64,000 nt of DNA from CALMEC01 sp964628685 (lineage in GTDB: Bacteria > Actinomycetota > Thermoleophilia > Miltoncostaeales > Miltoncostaeaceae). Every line of letters starts with the position of its first letter. Position 1 is the first letter of the stretch. Made by a program: the position numbers and the translations under genes. Positions 25,474 to 34,889 of this stretch are shown here, piece by piece. Below the pieces are notes generated by a model. It was given only the letters and a program-made list of their open reading frames with translations. It did not search any database and was not told the origin of the DNA. Where the stretch lies: positions 248,001 through 312,000 of the forward strand of contig CAZVNM010000003.1 of the NCBI GenBank assembly GCA_964628685.1, written 5' to 3'.

Positions 25474-26893
25474 ACAGCGACGTGCGTCCGGTGATGAAGA
25501 TGGTGCGTCCGGCTCCGACGGCCGGCGAGTAGCGGCCGTCGTCCTTGGTCCAGACCCTCCTGCCGGTGCGGACGTTCAGCCCGTAGGTCCGGTCCTTCTC
25601 GCCGCGGGCGGCGAGCACCGACACGTAGACGGTGTTGCCGATCACCGAGGCGCTGCCCGAGATGCGTCCGCCGGTGTCGAAGCTCCAGAGCTCCCGTCCG
25701 TCCGACAGGCGAAGCGCCCGCAGCCGGCGGTCGTACGACCCGATGAACACGGTCCCGCGGGCGATGGCGGGACTGGAGTAGACCATGTTGCCGGTCCCGA
25801 CCCGCCAGCGGCGGCTGCCGTCGGTGGCGTTGAGCGCGACCACCGCGCCGCCCACGTCGCCCAGCACCACGGTGTCGCCGGACACCCCGGGTCCACCGTA
25901 GAACTTGGCACCGGCGTTGACCCGCCACACCGGTTTGCAGTCGCGCCGGCGCATGGCGTAGACGTTGCCGGCGTAGTCGGCGAAGATCACGTTCTCGCCG
26001 TGCTGCGCGGCGCTTCCCTTGATGTCGGCCGACGCGCGGAACGAGCACTGCATGCGACCGGTCTGCGCGTTCAGCTTGTAGAGCGTGCCGCTCCACGTGC
26101 CGACGTACACCGACCCGTCCACGAGCAGGGGCGAGGTCTCGATGGGGCTGCCGCCGGTGGAGAACGGCCGCTTCCACACGGTGGCCTTGCCGCCGCGGAG
26201 CGCGTAGGCGTTGACGATGCCGTCCATGCCGGCCACGATCACCGCCGGGCCGCTGGGGTCGATAGCGGGCGACGCCGCGATGAACTGCCCGGGCTTGGTG
26301 TGCCGGGTGGTCCACAGCTGCCGGCCGTTCAGGACGTCGTAGGCGAAGACGCGGCCGGGGTTGTTGGTGATGACCGCGACCCCGTTGTAGACGACCGGCG
26401 GGAACTCCAGGAGCGCCCTGCCGCCCTTGCTCCACGCCGGGCGCCCGCTGGGCGGCTTCAGCATCACGTCCGGGTTGAACCGGGTGCGGGAGGGGCCGTC
26501 GCCGTACTGCGCGCTCTGCAGCTTGGGGTCGTAGAGCCGCACGATCACCGTCTGGCCCGGCTTGTCTTTGGGGACGGCCGCGTAGCGCTGTGCGCCGAAC
26601 GGCGGGTAGCGCACGTAGACGCCGGTCGCGTCGGCCGGAAGCGGCCACAGTCCGGCCTCGCCGGGTGCGATGGGCGTGCCCGTGGTGCTGCCGGTGACGG
26701 GTGCCACCGTCGCGTCGAGGATGGGGTCGGCGGTGTCGCCGTTGATCACCCGCGCCATGTGGCCGGAATCGGTGATCGTCGTGGTGGGCTGCGTCGGCTG
26801 CGTGGTCTCGTCGTCCCCGCCGCAGCCGGCGAGGAGGACCAGCGCCCCCAGCGCGCCCGCGCCGATCAGGTGTCGCCTACGTCCCATCCGCAT
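25454..26893 (-). CDS. PQQ-like beta-propeller lipoprotein
   Basis: 479 aa. A lipoprotein signal with basic MRMGRRRH and lipobox LLAG-Cys is followed by a Thr-rich linker and an extra N-terminal part (about 60-140). Then come propeller blades (NGRQLWTTR, DCKPVWRVN, DGSRRWRVG, DGRELWSFD, TGRRVWTKD). It shares blade wording with the next gene (SGSASVIG.TVYVS), so the two are paralogues, one lipid-anchored and one helix-anchored. It overlaps the Wzz-like gene by 17 nt and the second propeller gene by 20 nt. Confidence 0.84.
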   Translation of the reverse strand: MRMGRRRHLIGAGALGALVLLAGCGGDDETTQPTQPTTTITDSGHMARVINGDTADPILDATVAPVTGSTTGTPIAPGEAGLWPLPADATGVYVRYPPFGAQRYAAVPKDKPGQTVIVRLYDPKLQSAQYGDGPSRTRFNPDVMLKPPSGRPAWSKGGRALLEFPPVVYNGVAVITNNPGRVFAYDVLNGRQLWTTRHTKPGQFIAASPAIDPSGPAVIVAGMDGIVNAYALRGGKATVWKRPFSTGGSPIETSPLLVDGSVYVGTWSGTLYKLNAQTGRMQCSFRASADIKGSAAQHGENVIFADYAGNVYAMRRRDCKPVWRVNAGAKFYGGPGVSGDTVVLGDVGGAVVALNATDGSRRWRVGTGNMVYSSPAIARGTVFIGSYDRRLRALRLSDGRELWSFDTGGRISGSASVIGNTVYVSVLAARGEKDRTYGLNVRTGRRVWTKDDGRYSPAVGAGRTIFITGRTSLYAYPAP

Positions 26894-27698
26894 CCCGGGT
26901 CGCGGGGCTCCCCTTCCACACCAGCACGACGATGGCGCCGAGGATGAGGCCGATGATCACCCCGAAGATCGTGGTGCGGATGAGCGACGCCGTCGTGCGC
27001 GACGCGGCGACGGTCTCGGCGCGGGAGACGATCTTGGGGGTGTACTGCTCCATGGTGGCCGCGCCGATGGTGGCGGCGTCCACCCGCTGGGCCAGCATCC
27101 CGTACTCGCTCTGCAGGCTGACGAGCGCGATCTGTCCGGCGGCGCCCTGGCGTCGCGCGGCGTCCATCTGGCCCTCGATCTGGGTGAGGCGCGCCTGCCC
27201 GTTCTTGGCCTGCGCCTGCCACGCCCGGATGAGCTTGGTGTACGGGCCGTTCACCCGCTCGAATGCCGCGTCGGCGTAGGCGTTGGCGACGCGGATGGCG
27301 GTCGCCTTGTCGCGGTCCGTGTACTGCAGGGTCGCGACGGTCGGCTGGTTGCCGCCGGCGGCGCCCGGAACGCGGTCGACCGCCGGGGCGACCCCGTCGC
27401 GCACGCGGTCAATCGGGACGCCGGACGCCTCGGCCGCCGCCGCGAGGATGTCGTCCTCCCGCAGGGTCTTCAGCGCCGTCACCGGCGTGGTGTACGGGGT
27501 CGAGAGCGGCTGGCCGCTGGGGGCCGTGGCGACGCCCATGTAGACGAGGCTCTGCGCCGTGTAGTTCATGGGACGCATGAGCACGATCACCAGCGCCACG
27601 AGCGCGACGGCGACGGCGCAGATGATGAGGACCCATTTTCCGGACGCGAACACACGGAAGTAGTCGCGAAGCGTGACCTCACGCGGGGAAGATGACAC
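26877..27698 (-). CDS. Wzz/YveK-type chain-length determinant protein
   Basis: 273 aa. The topology is classic: N-terminal membrane helix (about 22-42, after LRDYFRVFASGKW), a long extracytoplasmic coiled-coil region and a C-terminal helix (about 243-263). A Wzz N-terminal domain is seen in RPMNYTAQSLVYMG. There is no attached BY-kinase domain and no separate kinase gene nearby. The likely role is control of polymer length by the Wzy-like protein of the same operon. Confidence 0.85.
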   Translation of the reverse strand: MSSSPREVTLRDYFRVFASGKWVLIICAVAVALVALVIVLMRPMNYTAQSLVYMGVATAPSGQPLSTPYTTPVTALKTLREDDILAAAAEASGVPIDRVRDGVAPAVDRVPGAAGGNQPTVATLQYTDRDKATAIRVANAYADAAFERVNGPYTKLIRAWQAQAKNGQARLTQIEGQMDAARRQGAAGQIALVSLQSEYGMLAQRVDAATIGAATMEQYTPKIVSRAETVAASRTTASLIRTTIFGVIIGLILGAIVVLVWKGSPATRDADGT

Positions 27699-27707
27699 GT
27701 GGTGAAC

Positions 27708-28703
27708 CTATCGCTCGGGCGGGACGGCTCGAAGCCCCGCAGGTGTGCGCTCCAGGATGATCTCGGAGAGGAAGCGGCTGAGGACGACGCCGGCGCGGTG
27801 CGTGCCCACCCGCGATTCGGGTGATTCGCCCGCGGCCATGCGGACGATGAGCTCCGGATAGCCGCCACCGGCCGCGAGCGGCAGCGGGAACGCGCCGCCG
27901 AAGCGCGTGTTGATGTCGGTGATCCCCTGGATCTCGCCGTCTTTGCGGAAGCACTGGACGGTGGACGGCCCCACGAGCCCGAGCCCCTCGATGGTGGCGA
28001 CCGCCAGCTCGACGAGCTGCGGGTCGTCCAGCGTCTCGCCCTTGTGCTGCTCGCCGCCCTTGGCCTGCAGCATCGCCCGCGGGATGGCGCCCAGGGCCCG
28101 CCCGTCCAGCCCGCCAAGACAGTCGATGGAGAACTCGGTGCCGTCCAGGGCCCGCTGGTACACCGACTCGAGCGGCGACTGACGCTCGAAGAACGCCATC
28201 TCCTCCGGCGTCTCGGCGCGGTAGATGTGGCGGGCGGCGAAGCCCAGGCGGGGCTTCAGCATGAGCGGGAACCCCAGGTCCGCCGCGTCGGTGTCGGCGG
28301 CCAGCCATGTGGGCGGCGACGGCAGGCCGGCGCGCTCCAGCATCAGGTGGCACTCCCACTTGTCCTGACAGCCCAGGGCCACCTCGGGCGTGGGCAGGAA
28401 CACGGTGGTGCCGCGCTCGCGCAGGGTCGGTGCGAGTCCGGCGAGGATGACCGGGTCGAGGTCCGACACCGGCAGGAGGGCGGTCACCCCGTGCTCCGCG
28501 CAGCCGGCGAGGACCGCGTCGGCGTAGCCGGGGTCGTCCACCATGGGCAGGTCCACCACCCCGTCGGCCACGTAGCGGGTCGGCGAAACGTCGCCGGCGT
28601 CCGCCACGAGCACGCGACCGGTGTGGGGTCCGCGCGCCAGCGCGTCCTGGAAGGCGCGCACCATGTCGACGCGTGCCCCCGAGCACGTGAGCAGCACGTT
28701 CAC
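27708..28703 (-). CDS. ATP-grasp ligase, CarB/PylC-like
   Basis: 331 aa. A Rossmann-like pre-ATP-grasp domain (VLLTCSGARVDMVRAFQDA) is followed by an ATP-grasp core: MLKPRLGFAARHI with the first Lys, then FSIDCLGGLDG and the metal-binding DINTRFGGAFPLPLAAGG. Such enzymes join a carboxylate to an amine through an acyl-phosphate. Placed right after the initiating sugar transferase, it may add an amino-acid or amide group to the repeat unit. GTG at 28703 overlaps the previous stop (GTGA). Confidence 0.82.
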   Translation of the reverse strand: MNVLLTCSGARVDMVRAFQDALARGPHTGRVLVADAGDVSPTRYVADGVVDLPMVDDPGYADAVLAGCAEHGVTALLPVSDLDPVILAGLAPTLRERGTTVFLPTPEVALGCQDKWECHLMLERAGLPSPPTWLAADTDAADLGFPLMLKPRLGFAARHIYRAETPEEMAFFERQSPLESVYQRALDGTEFSIDCLGGLDGRALGAIPRAMLQAKGGEQHKGETLDDPQLVELAVATIEGLGLVGPSTVQCFRKDGEIQGITDINTRFGGAFPLPLAAGGGYPELIVRMAAGESPESRVGTHRAGVVLSRFLSEIILERTPAGLRAVPPER

Positions 28704-29377
28704 CTCTGCGATGGCCCCACCTCCTGGTCGTCCTCGTCCGTCGGCCCGGGCGGCAGGTCGAACCCGCCCGTCTCGCCCTTGTAGGTGTCGGCGGGTCGCA
28801 GCACCACCAGGAACGTGCGGGCGATGATGCCGAGGTCGCGCATCATGCTCCAGTCCCGGATGTACTCCAGGTCGATCGCGATGCGCTGCGACCACGGCAG
28901 GGTCGCGCGCCCGCGCACCTGCGCCAGGCCCGTGATGCCGGGCCGCGCGTCCAGCCGTCCCATCTGCTCGGGCGTGTAGCGGGTCACCTGTGACGGCACG
29001 GTCGGCCGGGGGCCGACGATGCTCATCTCGCCGCGCAGCACGTTCAGGAGCTGCGGCAGCTCGTCCAGTGAGAGCCTGCGAAGCGTGTGGCCGGCGCCGG
29101 TGATGCGGTCGTCGTCGGCCTGCACCGCGAGGCCCGTCCCCTTGTGCTCGGCGTCCACCACCATCGTCCGGAACTTGAACACCCGAAACTCGCGGCCGTG
29201 CAGCCCGACGCGCCGCTGCCGAAAGAGCGCGGGGCCCGGCGAGTCGCGCCGGATCCAGACGGCGATGCCGATCATGACCGGGGCCAAGAGGATCGTGGCC
29301 GGCACCGCGACCAGCAGGTCGAACACCCGCTTCGCCCGCCCGCCGACGGCTTCCGTGCCTGTCAGAGCGCCGTTCAC
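28700..29377 (-). CDS. Undecaprenyl-phosphate sugar-phosphate transferase (initiating transferase)
   Basis: 225 aa, the short PglC-like monotopic form. A single hydrophobic segment (about 18-40, KRVFDLLVAVPATILLAPV) precedes SPGPALFRQRRVGLHGREF, FRTM, RRLSLDELPQLLNVLRGEMS and IVGPRP, the catalytic Asp-Glu and basic motifs. It moves a sugar-1-phosphate from a UDP-sugar to undecaprenyl phosphate, the first membrane step. GTG at 29377 has GAGGA about 9 nt upstream, which decides this start. Confidence 0.92.
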   Translation of the reverse strand: MNGALTGTEAVGGRAKRVFDLLVAVPATILLAPVMIGIAVWIRRDSPGPALFRQRRVGLHGREFRVFKFRTMVVDAEHKGTGLAVQADDDRITGAGHTLRRLSLDELPQLLNVLRGEMSIVGPRPTVPSQVTRYTPEQMGRLDARPGITGLAQVRGRATLPWSQRIAIDLEYIRDWSMMRDLGIIARTFLVVLRPADTYKGETGGFDLPPGPTDEDDQEVGPSQR

Positions 29378-29438
29378 CGGTGCGAATCCTCGCACACCGC
29401 CCCGGGGACGAACCCCGCGCCGGGCGTGACCGACCGGC

Positions 29439-30656
29439 TCAACGGCGCGCCACCCCCTCCACGATCTCCACCAGGCGGGCAGCGAGCCGCGTGCGGTCGT
29501 AGTGCCGGGCGACGTACTCGGCGCCGGCCGCGCCCATGCGGCGACCGGCGGCACGGTCGTCGGCCAGACGCGCGATCGCGTCGGCCATCGCCCGCGGATC
29601 CGCCGGGGCGATGGCGACGCCGCAGTCCGCGCGCGCCACGAGCCCCGAGAGCTCCCCGGTCGGCACCGCCGCGAGGATCGGTTTGCCGGCGCCCATGTAG
29701 TCGAACGTCTTGTTGGGGAGGGCGCCCGCGAAGAGCTGCCGGTCCTGGTAGGGCAGCAGACACAGGTCGGCGCGCGCCAGCCATCGGGGAACCTGCGACT
29801 TGGGCACCGGGTCGACGAACGTCACGTTGTCCAGGCGCATCCGTTCGGCCATCGCGACCAGGCCGGCCTTCTGGTCACCGCCGCCCACCAGCACCACCCG
29901 GATGTCGTCGCGCTCGCGCAGCAGGTCGGCGGCGCGCAGGACGGTCTCGAGCGAGCTGTAGGTGCCGTGGGCGCCCATGTACATGGCGCAGAACGCGCCG
30001 TCCGGCACCGGCACCTGCGGCTCCGGCCCCGTGGCGTCGGGCGCCGGGTCGACGCCGTTGGTGATGACCGTCACACGCCCGGGCGGCACGCCCTTGGCGA
30101 TCACGCCGTCGCGGATGCCCTCGGTGAGCGCCACGACGTGCCGCGCACGCCGGTAGCAGAACCACTCGAGGGCGCTCGCCACGCGTGCGAAGAGGCTGCC
30201 CTGTCGCACGAGCCCCATCGCGACCGCCGACTCGGGCCACAGGTCGCGCACCTCGAGCACCAGGGGCACCCGGCGCACCATGGCCACCACGGCGGCTCCG
30301 GCGGCCGCGGGAAGCGACGGCGACGACGCCAGCATCACGTTGGGCCGGGGCGCGCGGACGGCGGCGACCGACGCCCACCAGGCGAAGCTCAGGTAGTTGG
30401 CCAGGCGCGAGCGCAGGTCGCGGCCGTACCCGGGGGTGGAGTACGTGCGCCACATGGTGAGGCCGTCCTCCGTCTCGCGCACCACCCGCCGGCCGCGGTA
30501 GGCGTCGGGGATCGTGCGCTCCTTGTGCTGCACGAACGAGGTGATCACGTGCACGTCGTGCCCACGCGCCGCGAGCGCCCGGGTGTGGTGCCAGTGGCGC
30601 ACGCCGCCGGGCTGGTCGCCGCGCACGAAGTACTGGGAGACGTAGGCGACCCTCAT
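29439..30656 (-). CDS. Family 4 glycosyltransferase (WbuB/WcaI-like)
   Basis: 405 aa, GT-B fold. The N-terminal domain has YVSQYFVRGDQPGGVRHWHH, the usual WcaI/WbuB start, and LEVRDLWPES; the C-terminal domain has VITNGVDP and FDYMGAGKPILA with the donor-binding acidic residue region. It adds a sugar to the lipid-linked repeat at the cytoplasmic face. The ATG at 30656 overlaps the upstream GT stop (ATGA). A 61-nt gap separates it from the sugar transferase. Confidence 0.88.
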   Translation of the reverse strand: MRVAYVSQYFVRGDQPGGVRHWHHTRALAARGHDVHVITSFVQHKERTIPDAYRGRRVVRETEDGLTMWRTYSTPGYGRDLRSRLANYLSFAWWASVAAVRAPRPNVMLASSPSLPAAAGAAVVAMVRRVPLVLEVRDLWPESAVAMGLVRQGSLFARVASALEWFCYRRARHVVALTEGIRDGVIAKGVPPGRVTVITNGVDPAPDATGPEPQVPVPDGAFCAMYMGAHGTYSSLETVLRAADLLRERDDIRVVLVGGGDQKAGLVAMAERMRLDNVTFVDPVPKSQVPRWLARADLCLLPYQDRQLFAGALPNKTFDYMGAGKPILAAVPTGELSGLVARADCGVAIAPADPRAMADAIARLADDRAAGRRMGAAGAEYVARHYDRTRLAARLVEIVEGVARR

Positions 30657-32002
30657 GCGTGCTCGTCCTCCCCGCGGCGTCCGGTGATGCGCGCGTAGAG
30701 GTCGACGAGCGTCGCCGCCTCCCGCGCGAAGGTCATGTCCGCCAAGAAGGCTCGGCGGCCCGCCTCCCCCAACCCGCGCGCGCGGGCCGGGTCGCGCAGC
30801 AGGTCCGACAGCGCCGCGGCGTGGGCGGCCGGATCGTCCGCCGGCACGACGATGCCGCAGTCGGCGCCGCGCACGATGGTCGCGGTGCGCCGCAGGTCGG
30901 ACGCCACGAGCGGCCGTCCGCAGGCCATGGCCTCCATCACCTTGGTGAGGCGGCCGCGGTCGTTATTTGGCGTGCGCTGCAGCGGCATCCAGACGACCGA
31001 TGCGCGGCGGAGCACCTCCGGCACGCGGTCGTAGGGCAGCGCACCAAGGTGCTCCACCCGCGGCGGCAGCGGACCGGGATCACCGGGGCCCGCCAGGATC
31101 AGGCGTGCGTCCGGCGCGTCGACCAGCGGGAAGGCCTCGAGCATCAGGTCGCGGCCGCGTGAACGGTCGAGCGCGCCGACGTAGACGACCACACCGGGCT
31201 CGGGCGCCCCGGGGTCGGGGAACCGCGCGGCATCGGCGAAGTTGGCGACCGTCACCGCCTCCACCCCGGCGGCGGCGAAGTCGAGCGCCATGTCCTCGGT
31301 CACCGCCACCACGGCGTCCAGGCGTGCGGCCAGGAGGCGCTCGCCCACCCCCACCACGCCCGCCAGCGGCCGGCGGAGCCGCGCGGGGATCCAGGGTTTG
31401 GTGCGGGTGGTCTGCGCCAGGTACTCGTGGGCGTCGTACACCACCCGGGCGCGCGTGCCGATGGTGCTTCGCACGGCGGCGGGAAGAAGCTCGGGATCGT
31501 GGATGTGGATCACGTCCGGGTCGCGTCGCCGCGCCTCGGCCATGAGACGCCAGCCGGCGGTCGCCCGTCGCGAGCGCGTCGGGCGCGGGTCGAAGCCCAT
31601 CACCGTGGCGTCGGCGCCGGCATCGCGCAGCGCCTGCACCTCGCGGTGGAAGATGCGCCCGTCGTCGGGGCGGTGGACGCTCGTCACGTGGATGGCGCGC
31701 AGGCCGCCAAGGTCGGCGGCGGCGGGTCGGGGCCGCCGGACCATCGGACGCAGGTCCCAGCCGGCGTCAACGAGCGCGTCCAGGGTGTCGCCGTCCCAGG
31801 TGGTGACGGCCTCGCCGGTCTCGCCGCCCGGTGCGATCACCGCCGCGCCCACCGCCCGGGCCAGGCGCCGCGCACGCGCGTCACCGGGGTGGGCGACGAC
31901 GGTCGGGACGAGGCCCCGTTCGGCGGTCTCGCGCAGCCGGTCGACGATCCAGGGGTCGTCGCCGTGCGCGATGAGCGCGGCCCTCCGCGCGGGCGCGCTC
32001 AC
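30653..32002 (-). CDS. Family 4 glycosyltransferase with extra N-terminal segment
   Basis: 449 aa. About 85 residues resembling a second nucleotide-sugar or recognition fold (RAALIAHGDDPWIVDRLRE) precede the GT-B part, which begins RAIHVTSVHRPDDGRIFHRE. The C-terminal donor domain has VVYVGALDRSRGRDLML and KVMEAMACGRPLVASD. The N-terminal extension is not usual for GT4. GTG at 32002 overlaps the upstream stop (GTGA). Confidence 0.82.
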   Translation of the reverse strand: MSAPARRAALIAHGDDPWIVDRLRETAERGLVPTVVAHPGDARARRLARAVGAAVIAPGGETGEAVTTWDGDTLDALVDAGWDLRPMVRRPRPAAADLGGLRAIHVTSVHRPDDGRIFHREVQALRDAGADATVMGFDPRPTRSRRATAGWRLMAEARRRDPDVIHIHDPELLPAAVRSTIGTRARVVYDAHEYLAQTTRTKPWIPARLRRPLAGVVGVGERLLAARLDAVVAVTEDMALDFAAAGVEAVTVANFADAARFPDPGAPEPGVVVYVGALDRSRGRDLMLEAFPLVDAPDARLILAGPGDPGPLPPRVEHLGALPYDRVPEVLRRASVVWMPLQRTPNNDRGRLTKVMEAMACGRPLVASDLRRTATIVRGADCGIVVPADDPAAHAAALSDLLRDPARARGLGEAGRRAFLADMTFAREAATLVDLYARITGRRGEDEHA

Positions 32003-33192
32003 CGAACGATGGCCTCGTACAGCCCGATGTGCTGCTCGGCGTTGGCCGCCCATGTGTAGGTGGCCTGTGAGCGCTCGAGCGCCACCCGCTCGAACTCGGC
32101 GCGACGCGCGTCGTCGGCCAGGATGCGGTCGAGCGCACCGGCGAGCCCCTCGGCGTCGCGCGGCGCGACCAGAAGACCCGTGACGCCGTCGTCGACGATC
32201 TCGGGGGTGCCGTCGACGGCGGTGGCCACCACCGCGCGGGCGCAGGCCATGGCCTCGCAGACCACGGTGGGAAGGCCCTCGCTGAGGCTCGGCAGGCAGA
32301 AGACGTCCCCCGCCGCCATCCAGACGGGCACGTCGTCGTGCGGCACCTTGCCGACGAAGCGGATGCGGTCGGCCACGCCCAGCTCGCGCGCCCGCGCCTC
32401 GAGCGACTCGCGCAGCTCGCCGATGCCGGCCACCACGAGAAGCGGCGCGCCGGCGGGCTTCTTCGCGAGGAGTCCCATCGCCTCCACCAGGGTGTCGATG
32501 CCCTTGCGCGGGGTCAGCACGCCCACGAAGGTCACGATGCGCTCGTCGACCGGCAGTCCGAGGCGTCGGCGCGATTCGGCCCGGTCGCGGGGGTGGAAGA
32601 CCCGGGCGTCGGCGCCGTTGGGGACGACGGCGATCGGACGTTTTGGTGTGGCCAGCGACTCGCAGGCCAGGCGCATGGCGTTGGAGACGGCCACCACCTG
32701 GTCGATCTCGCGGACCGCCTCGGCCACCTGCTCACGCTGCGCACCGCCGCGGGCGGGCACGTCCAGCACGTCGGCGCGGTGCGCGGTGGCGAGCACCGGC
32801 ACCCCCAGGTCGCGCACGGCGCGCACCGCCGCCCAGCCGTCGGGGACGAGCATGTGCGCGTGCACCACGTCGAACGGCCAGCGCGCGTGCACGCGTCGCA
32901 GGGGCCCGGTGATGGAGAGCCGCATGGATTCGCCGTTCCAGTGGCCCAGCCGGCCGCCGGGCAGGGTCACCTTGCGGGGGTAGAGCACGGGCACGCCGTC
33001 GTGCACCGCGGTGCCCGGCACGTCGCGGAACCGCGCCCAGCGCTTCATGAACGGCGGTGCGATGCCCTTGGGGGAGACGACGCGCACGTCGTGGCCCAGG
33101 TCGCGCAGCGCCGTGACCTGCTCGTGCACGAAGGTGCCGGCGGTCGGATCGGCGGGGCTCGGGTACAGGTGTGACAGGACGAGGATCTTCAT
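31999..33192 (-). CDS. Family 4 glycosyltransferase (TuaC-like)
   Basis: 397 aa GT-B enzyme. It begins KILVLSHLYPSPADPTAGTFVHEQ, typical of TuaC/WcaL-like enzymes, and carries VHAHMLVPDGW, VVPNGADARVF and the E-x7-E donor motif around SEGLPTVVCEAMAC. Likely cytoplasmic assembly of the repeat unit. The ATG at 33192 overlaps the polymerase gene by 4 nt. Confidence 0.88.
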   Translation of the reverse strand: MKILVLSHLYPSPADPTAGTFVHEQVTALRDLGHDVRVVSPKGIAPPFMKRWARFRDVPGTAVHDGVPVLYPRKVTLPGGRLGHWNGESMRLSITGPLRRVHARWPFDVVHAHMLVPDGWAAVRAVRDLGVPVLATAHRADVLDVPARGGAQREQVAEAVREIDQVVAVSNAMRLACESLATPKRPIAVVPNGADARVFHPRDRAESRRRLGLPVDERIVTFVGVLTPRKGIDTLVEAMGLLAKKPAGAPLLVVAGIGELRESLEARARELGVADRIRFVGKVPHDDVPVWMAAGDVFCLPSLSEGLPTVVCEAMACARAVVATAVDGTPEIVDDGVTGLLVAPRDAEGLAGALDRILADDARRAEFERVALERSQATYTWAANAEQHIGLYEAIVR

Positions 33193-34769
33193 GGGCGTTC
33201 ATCTCGTGCGAGGACGAGCGTCAGCATGCCAAGTCCGAGGGTGATCCACATCGGTGCGAAGTGGATCACGGACGATGGGCCCATCGATCCGGACAGAAAC
33301 CCGACGAGTGCGAGGCCCCCGGAGAGCCCCATCCAGCGGATGAACGGGTCGCGCGCGCGGCGGGCGGCGCGGAACTGTCCGCGAAGGAGCGTCAGGTACA
33401 TGGCGACGAACACCACCAGGCCGACGACGCCCAGGTTGACCAGCAGTTCCAGCCACCAGTTGTGCACGTTCTCGACGCCGGTGAAGGCGTCCAGGCTGAT
33501 CAGGTGGGTCTCGGCGTTGCCGGCGCCCACGCCCAGCCCGCCGCTGCGGCGCACGAGGCCGAGGCCCTCGGTCACGACCGCCTCGCGCACCGCGCCCGAC
33601 CCGTACTGCTGCTGACGCTGCTCGAACAGGAGGCCCAGGTCGAACTTGGTGACCGCCTCCTCGGGGATCGGCAGGATGCCGTGTCCGGAGAGCGAGGGCA
33701 CCACGAGGACGACGGTGAGCCCGGCGATGGCGATCCCCATGCTGCGCCCCATCCCCCGGCCGGCCAGGATCAGGAAGACCACGAGTCCCGCCACCACCAG
33801 GCCCGCGGCCACCAGGTTGGACCGGCTGCCGGTGAACATGAGCGACGCGAGTGCGACGACCGTCCCGACCGCTCCCAGAAGCTGCAGGCGCGCGTCGCGG
33901 AACACCACCGGCAGGCACAGGAAGTACGGCAGCGTGAGGGTCAGGTAGGTCGCGAAGTTGTTCTGGTTGCCGAAGAGGCTCGTGGCGGCGTCGGTGGACC
34001 GTCCGAGGAGCGCCGAGGTGGGCAGCCGCATGCCCAGCCGGATCTCGGCGAAGCCGGCGAGCGCCGCGAACAGGAACGTGGCCCCCAGGACCATCACCAG
34101 GCGGATGGCCATGCGACGCTCCCGACAGGCGAACACGAGACCCACCGCGAGGCCGCTCATCATCATCATGAAGAGGGTCCAGCGGGCGGCGGCGAGGGCG
34201 TTCTCGGCCCACAGGTTGGAGACGAGCGCCCAGAGGTTGAGCGCCAGGAGCAGGCCCGCCGGCCGCGACAGGCCGCGCGGGATGGCCAGCCGTCCGTCCA
34301 GGAACAGGTAGGCGACCATCCCCAGGCCGAGCAGGACGATGATGACCCGGAAGGCGAAGACCGACGGCGCCTGCGGCAGGGCCAGGTTGGGGCCGAGGAT
34401 GCCCGCCACGGCGCCCACGACGATCCCCACCCGTGCCAGCCGCGAGGCCGACATGGGCAGGAGCAGCGCGACGAGCAGGCCGACCACCACGAGCCCCAGC
34501 GCCACCGGTGGGGCGAACGCCGCGAGCGCACCGAGCACGACGGCGCCGACGGCCGCGACCGCGACGCGCACGGGCGTGGCGTGCGGGGCTGCGGGCGGGG
34601 CATGGGCCCCGGCGACGGCCCACCGCGGGGCCGCCCGGGCCACGAGGACGAGCGCGGCCAGTGCCAGGACGGCGGCGGCGAGGGGGCTGAACGCGGTGAC
34701 GGCGCCCAGCACGAGGGCTCCGGCAACCAGCGTCGCGAGGGCGGGCCCCGGCAGGGTGCGGATCGGCAT
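33189..34769 (-). CDS. O-antigen ligase/polymerase family (Wzy/WaaL-like) membrane protein
   Basis: 526 aa, about 12-14 membrane helices. The large extracytoplasmic loop before the last helices holds GAGNAETHL and VENVHNWWLELLVNLGVVGL, the His-bearing Wzy_C/WaaL signature. It most likely polymerises or ligates the flipped glycan. It is the first gene of the 14-gene minus-strand run that ends at the ABC ATPase. The ATG is at 34769; the 120-bp gap to the divergent GGDEF/HD-GYP gene must hold both promoters. Confidence 0.84.
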   Translation of the reverse strand: MPIRTLPGPALATLVAGALVLGAVTAFSPLAAAVLALAALVLVARAAPRWAVAGAHAPPAAPHATPVRVAVAAVGAVVLGALAAFAPPVALGLVVVGLLVALLLPMSASRLARVGIVVGAVAGILGPNLALPQAPSVFAFRVIIVLLGLGMVAYLFLDGRLAIPRGLSRPAGLLLALNLWALVSNLWAENALAAARWTLFMMMMSGLAVGLVFACRERRMAIRLVMVLGATFLFAALAGFAEIRLGMRLPTSALLGRSTDAATSLFGNQNNFATYLTLTLPYFLCLPVVFRDARLQLLGAVGTVVALASLMFTGSRSNLVAAGLVVAGLVVFLILAGRGMGRSMGIAIAGLTVVLVVPSLSGHGILPIPEEAVTKFDLGLLFEQRQQQYGSGAVREAVVTEGLGLVRRSGGLGVGAGNAETHLISLDAFTGVENVHNWWLELLVNLGVVGLVVFVAMYLTLLRGQFRAARRARDPFIRWMGLSGGLALVGFLSGSMGPSSVIHFAPMWITLGLGMLTLVLARDERP

Positions 34770-34889
34770 ACCGACCCGTCAGGCTAGCAACGGCCTATAC
34801 GTTCGACGGGTGCGCGCGGGTGGATCGGGCTGGCAGCATCAGGTGGTCCCACGCCCCGCTTCCCCGCGCGGGCCCACCACCCCGAGTTG

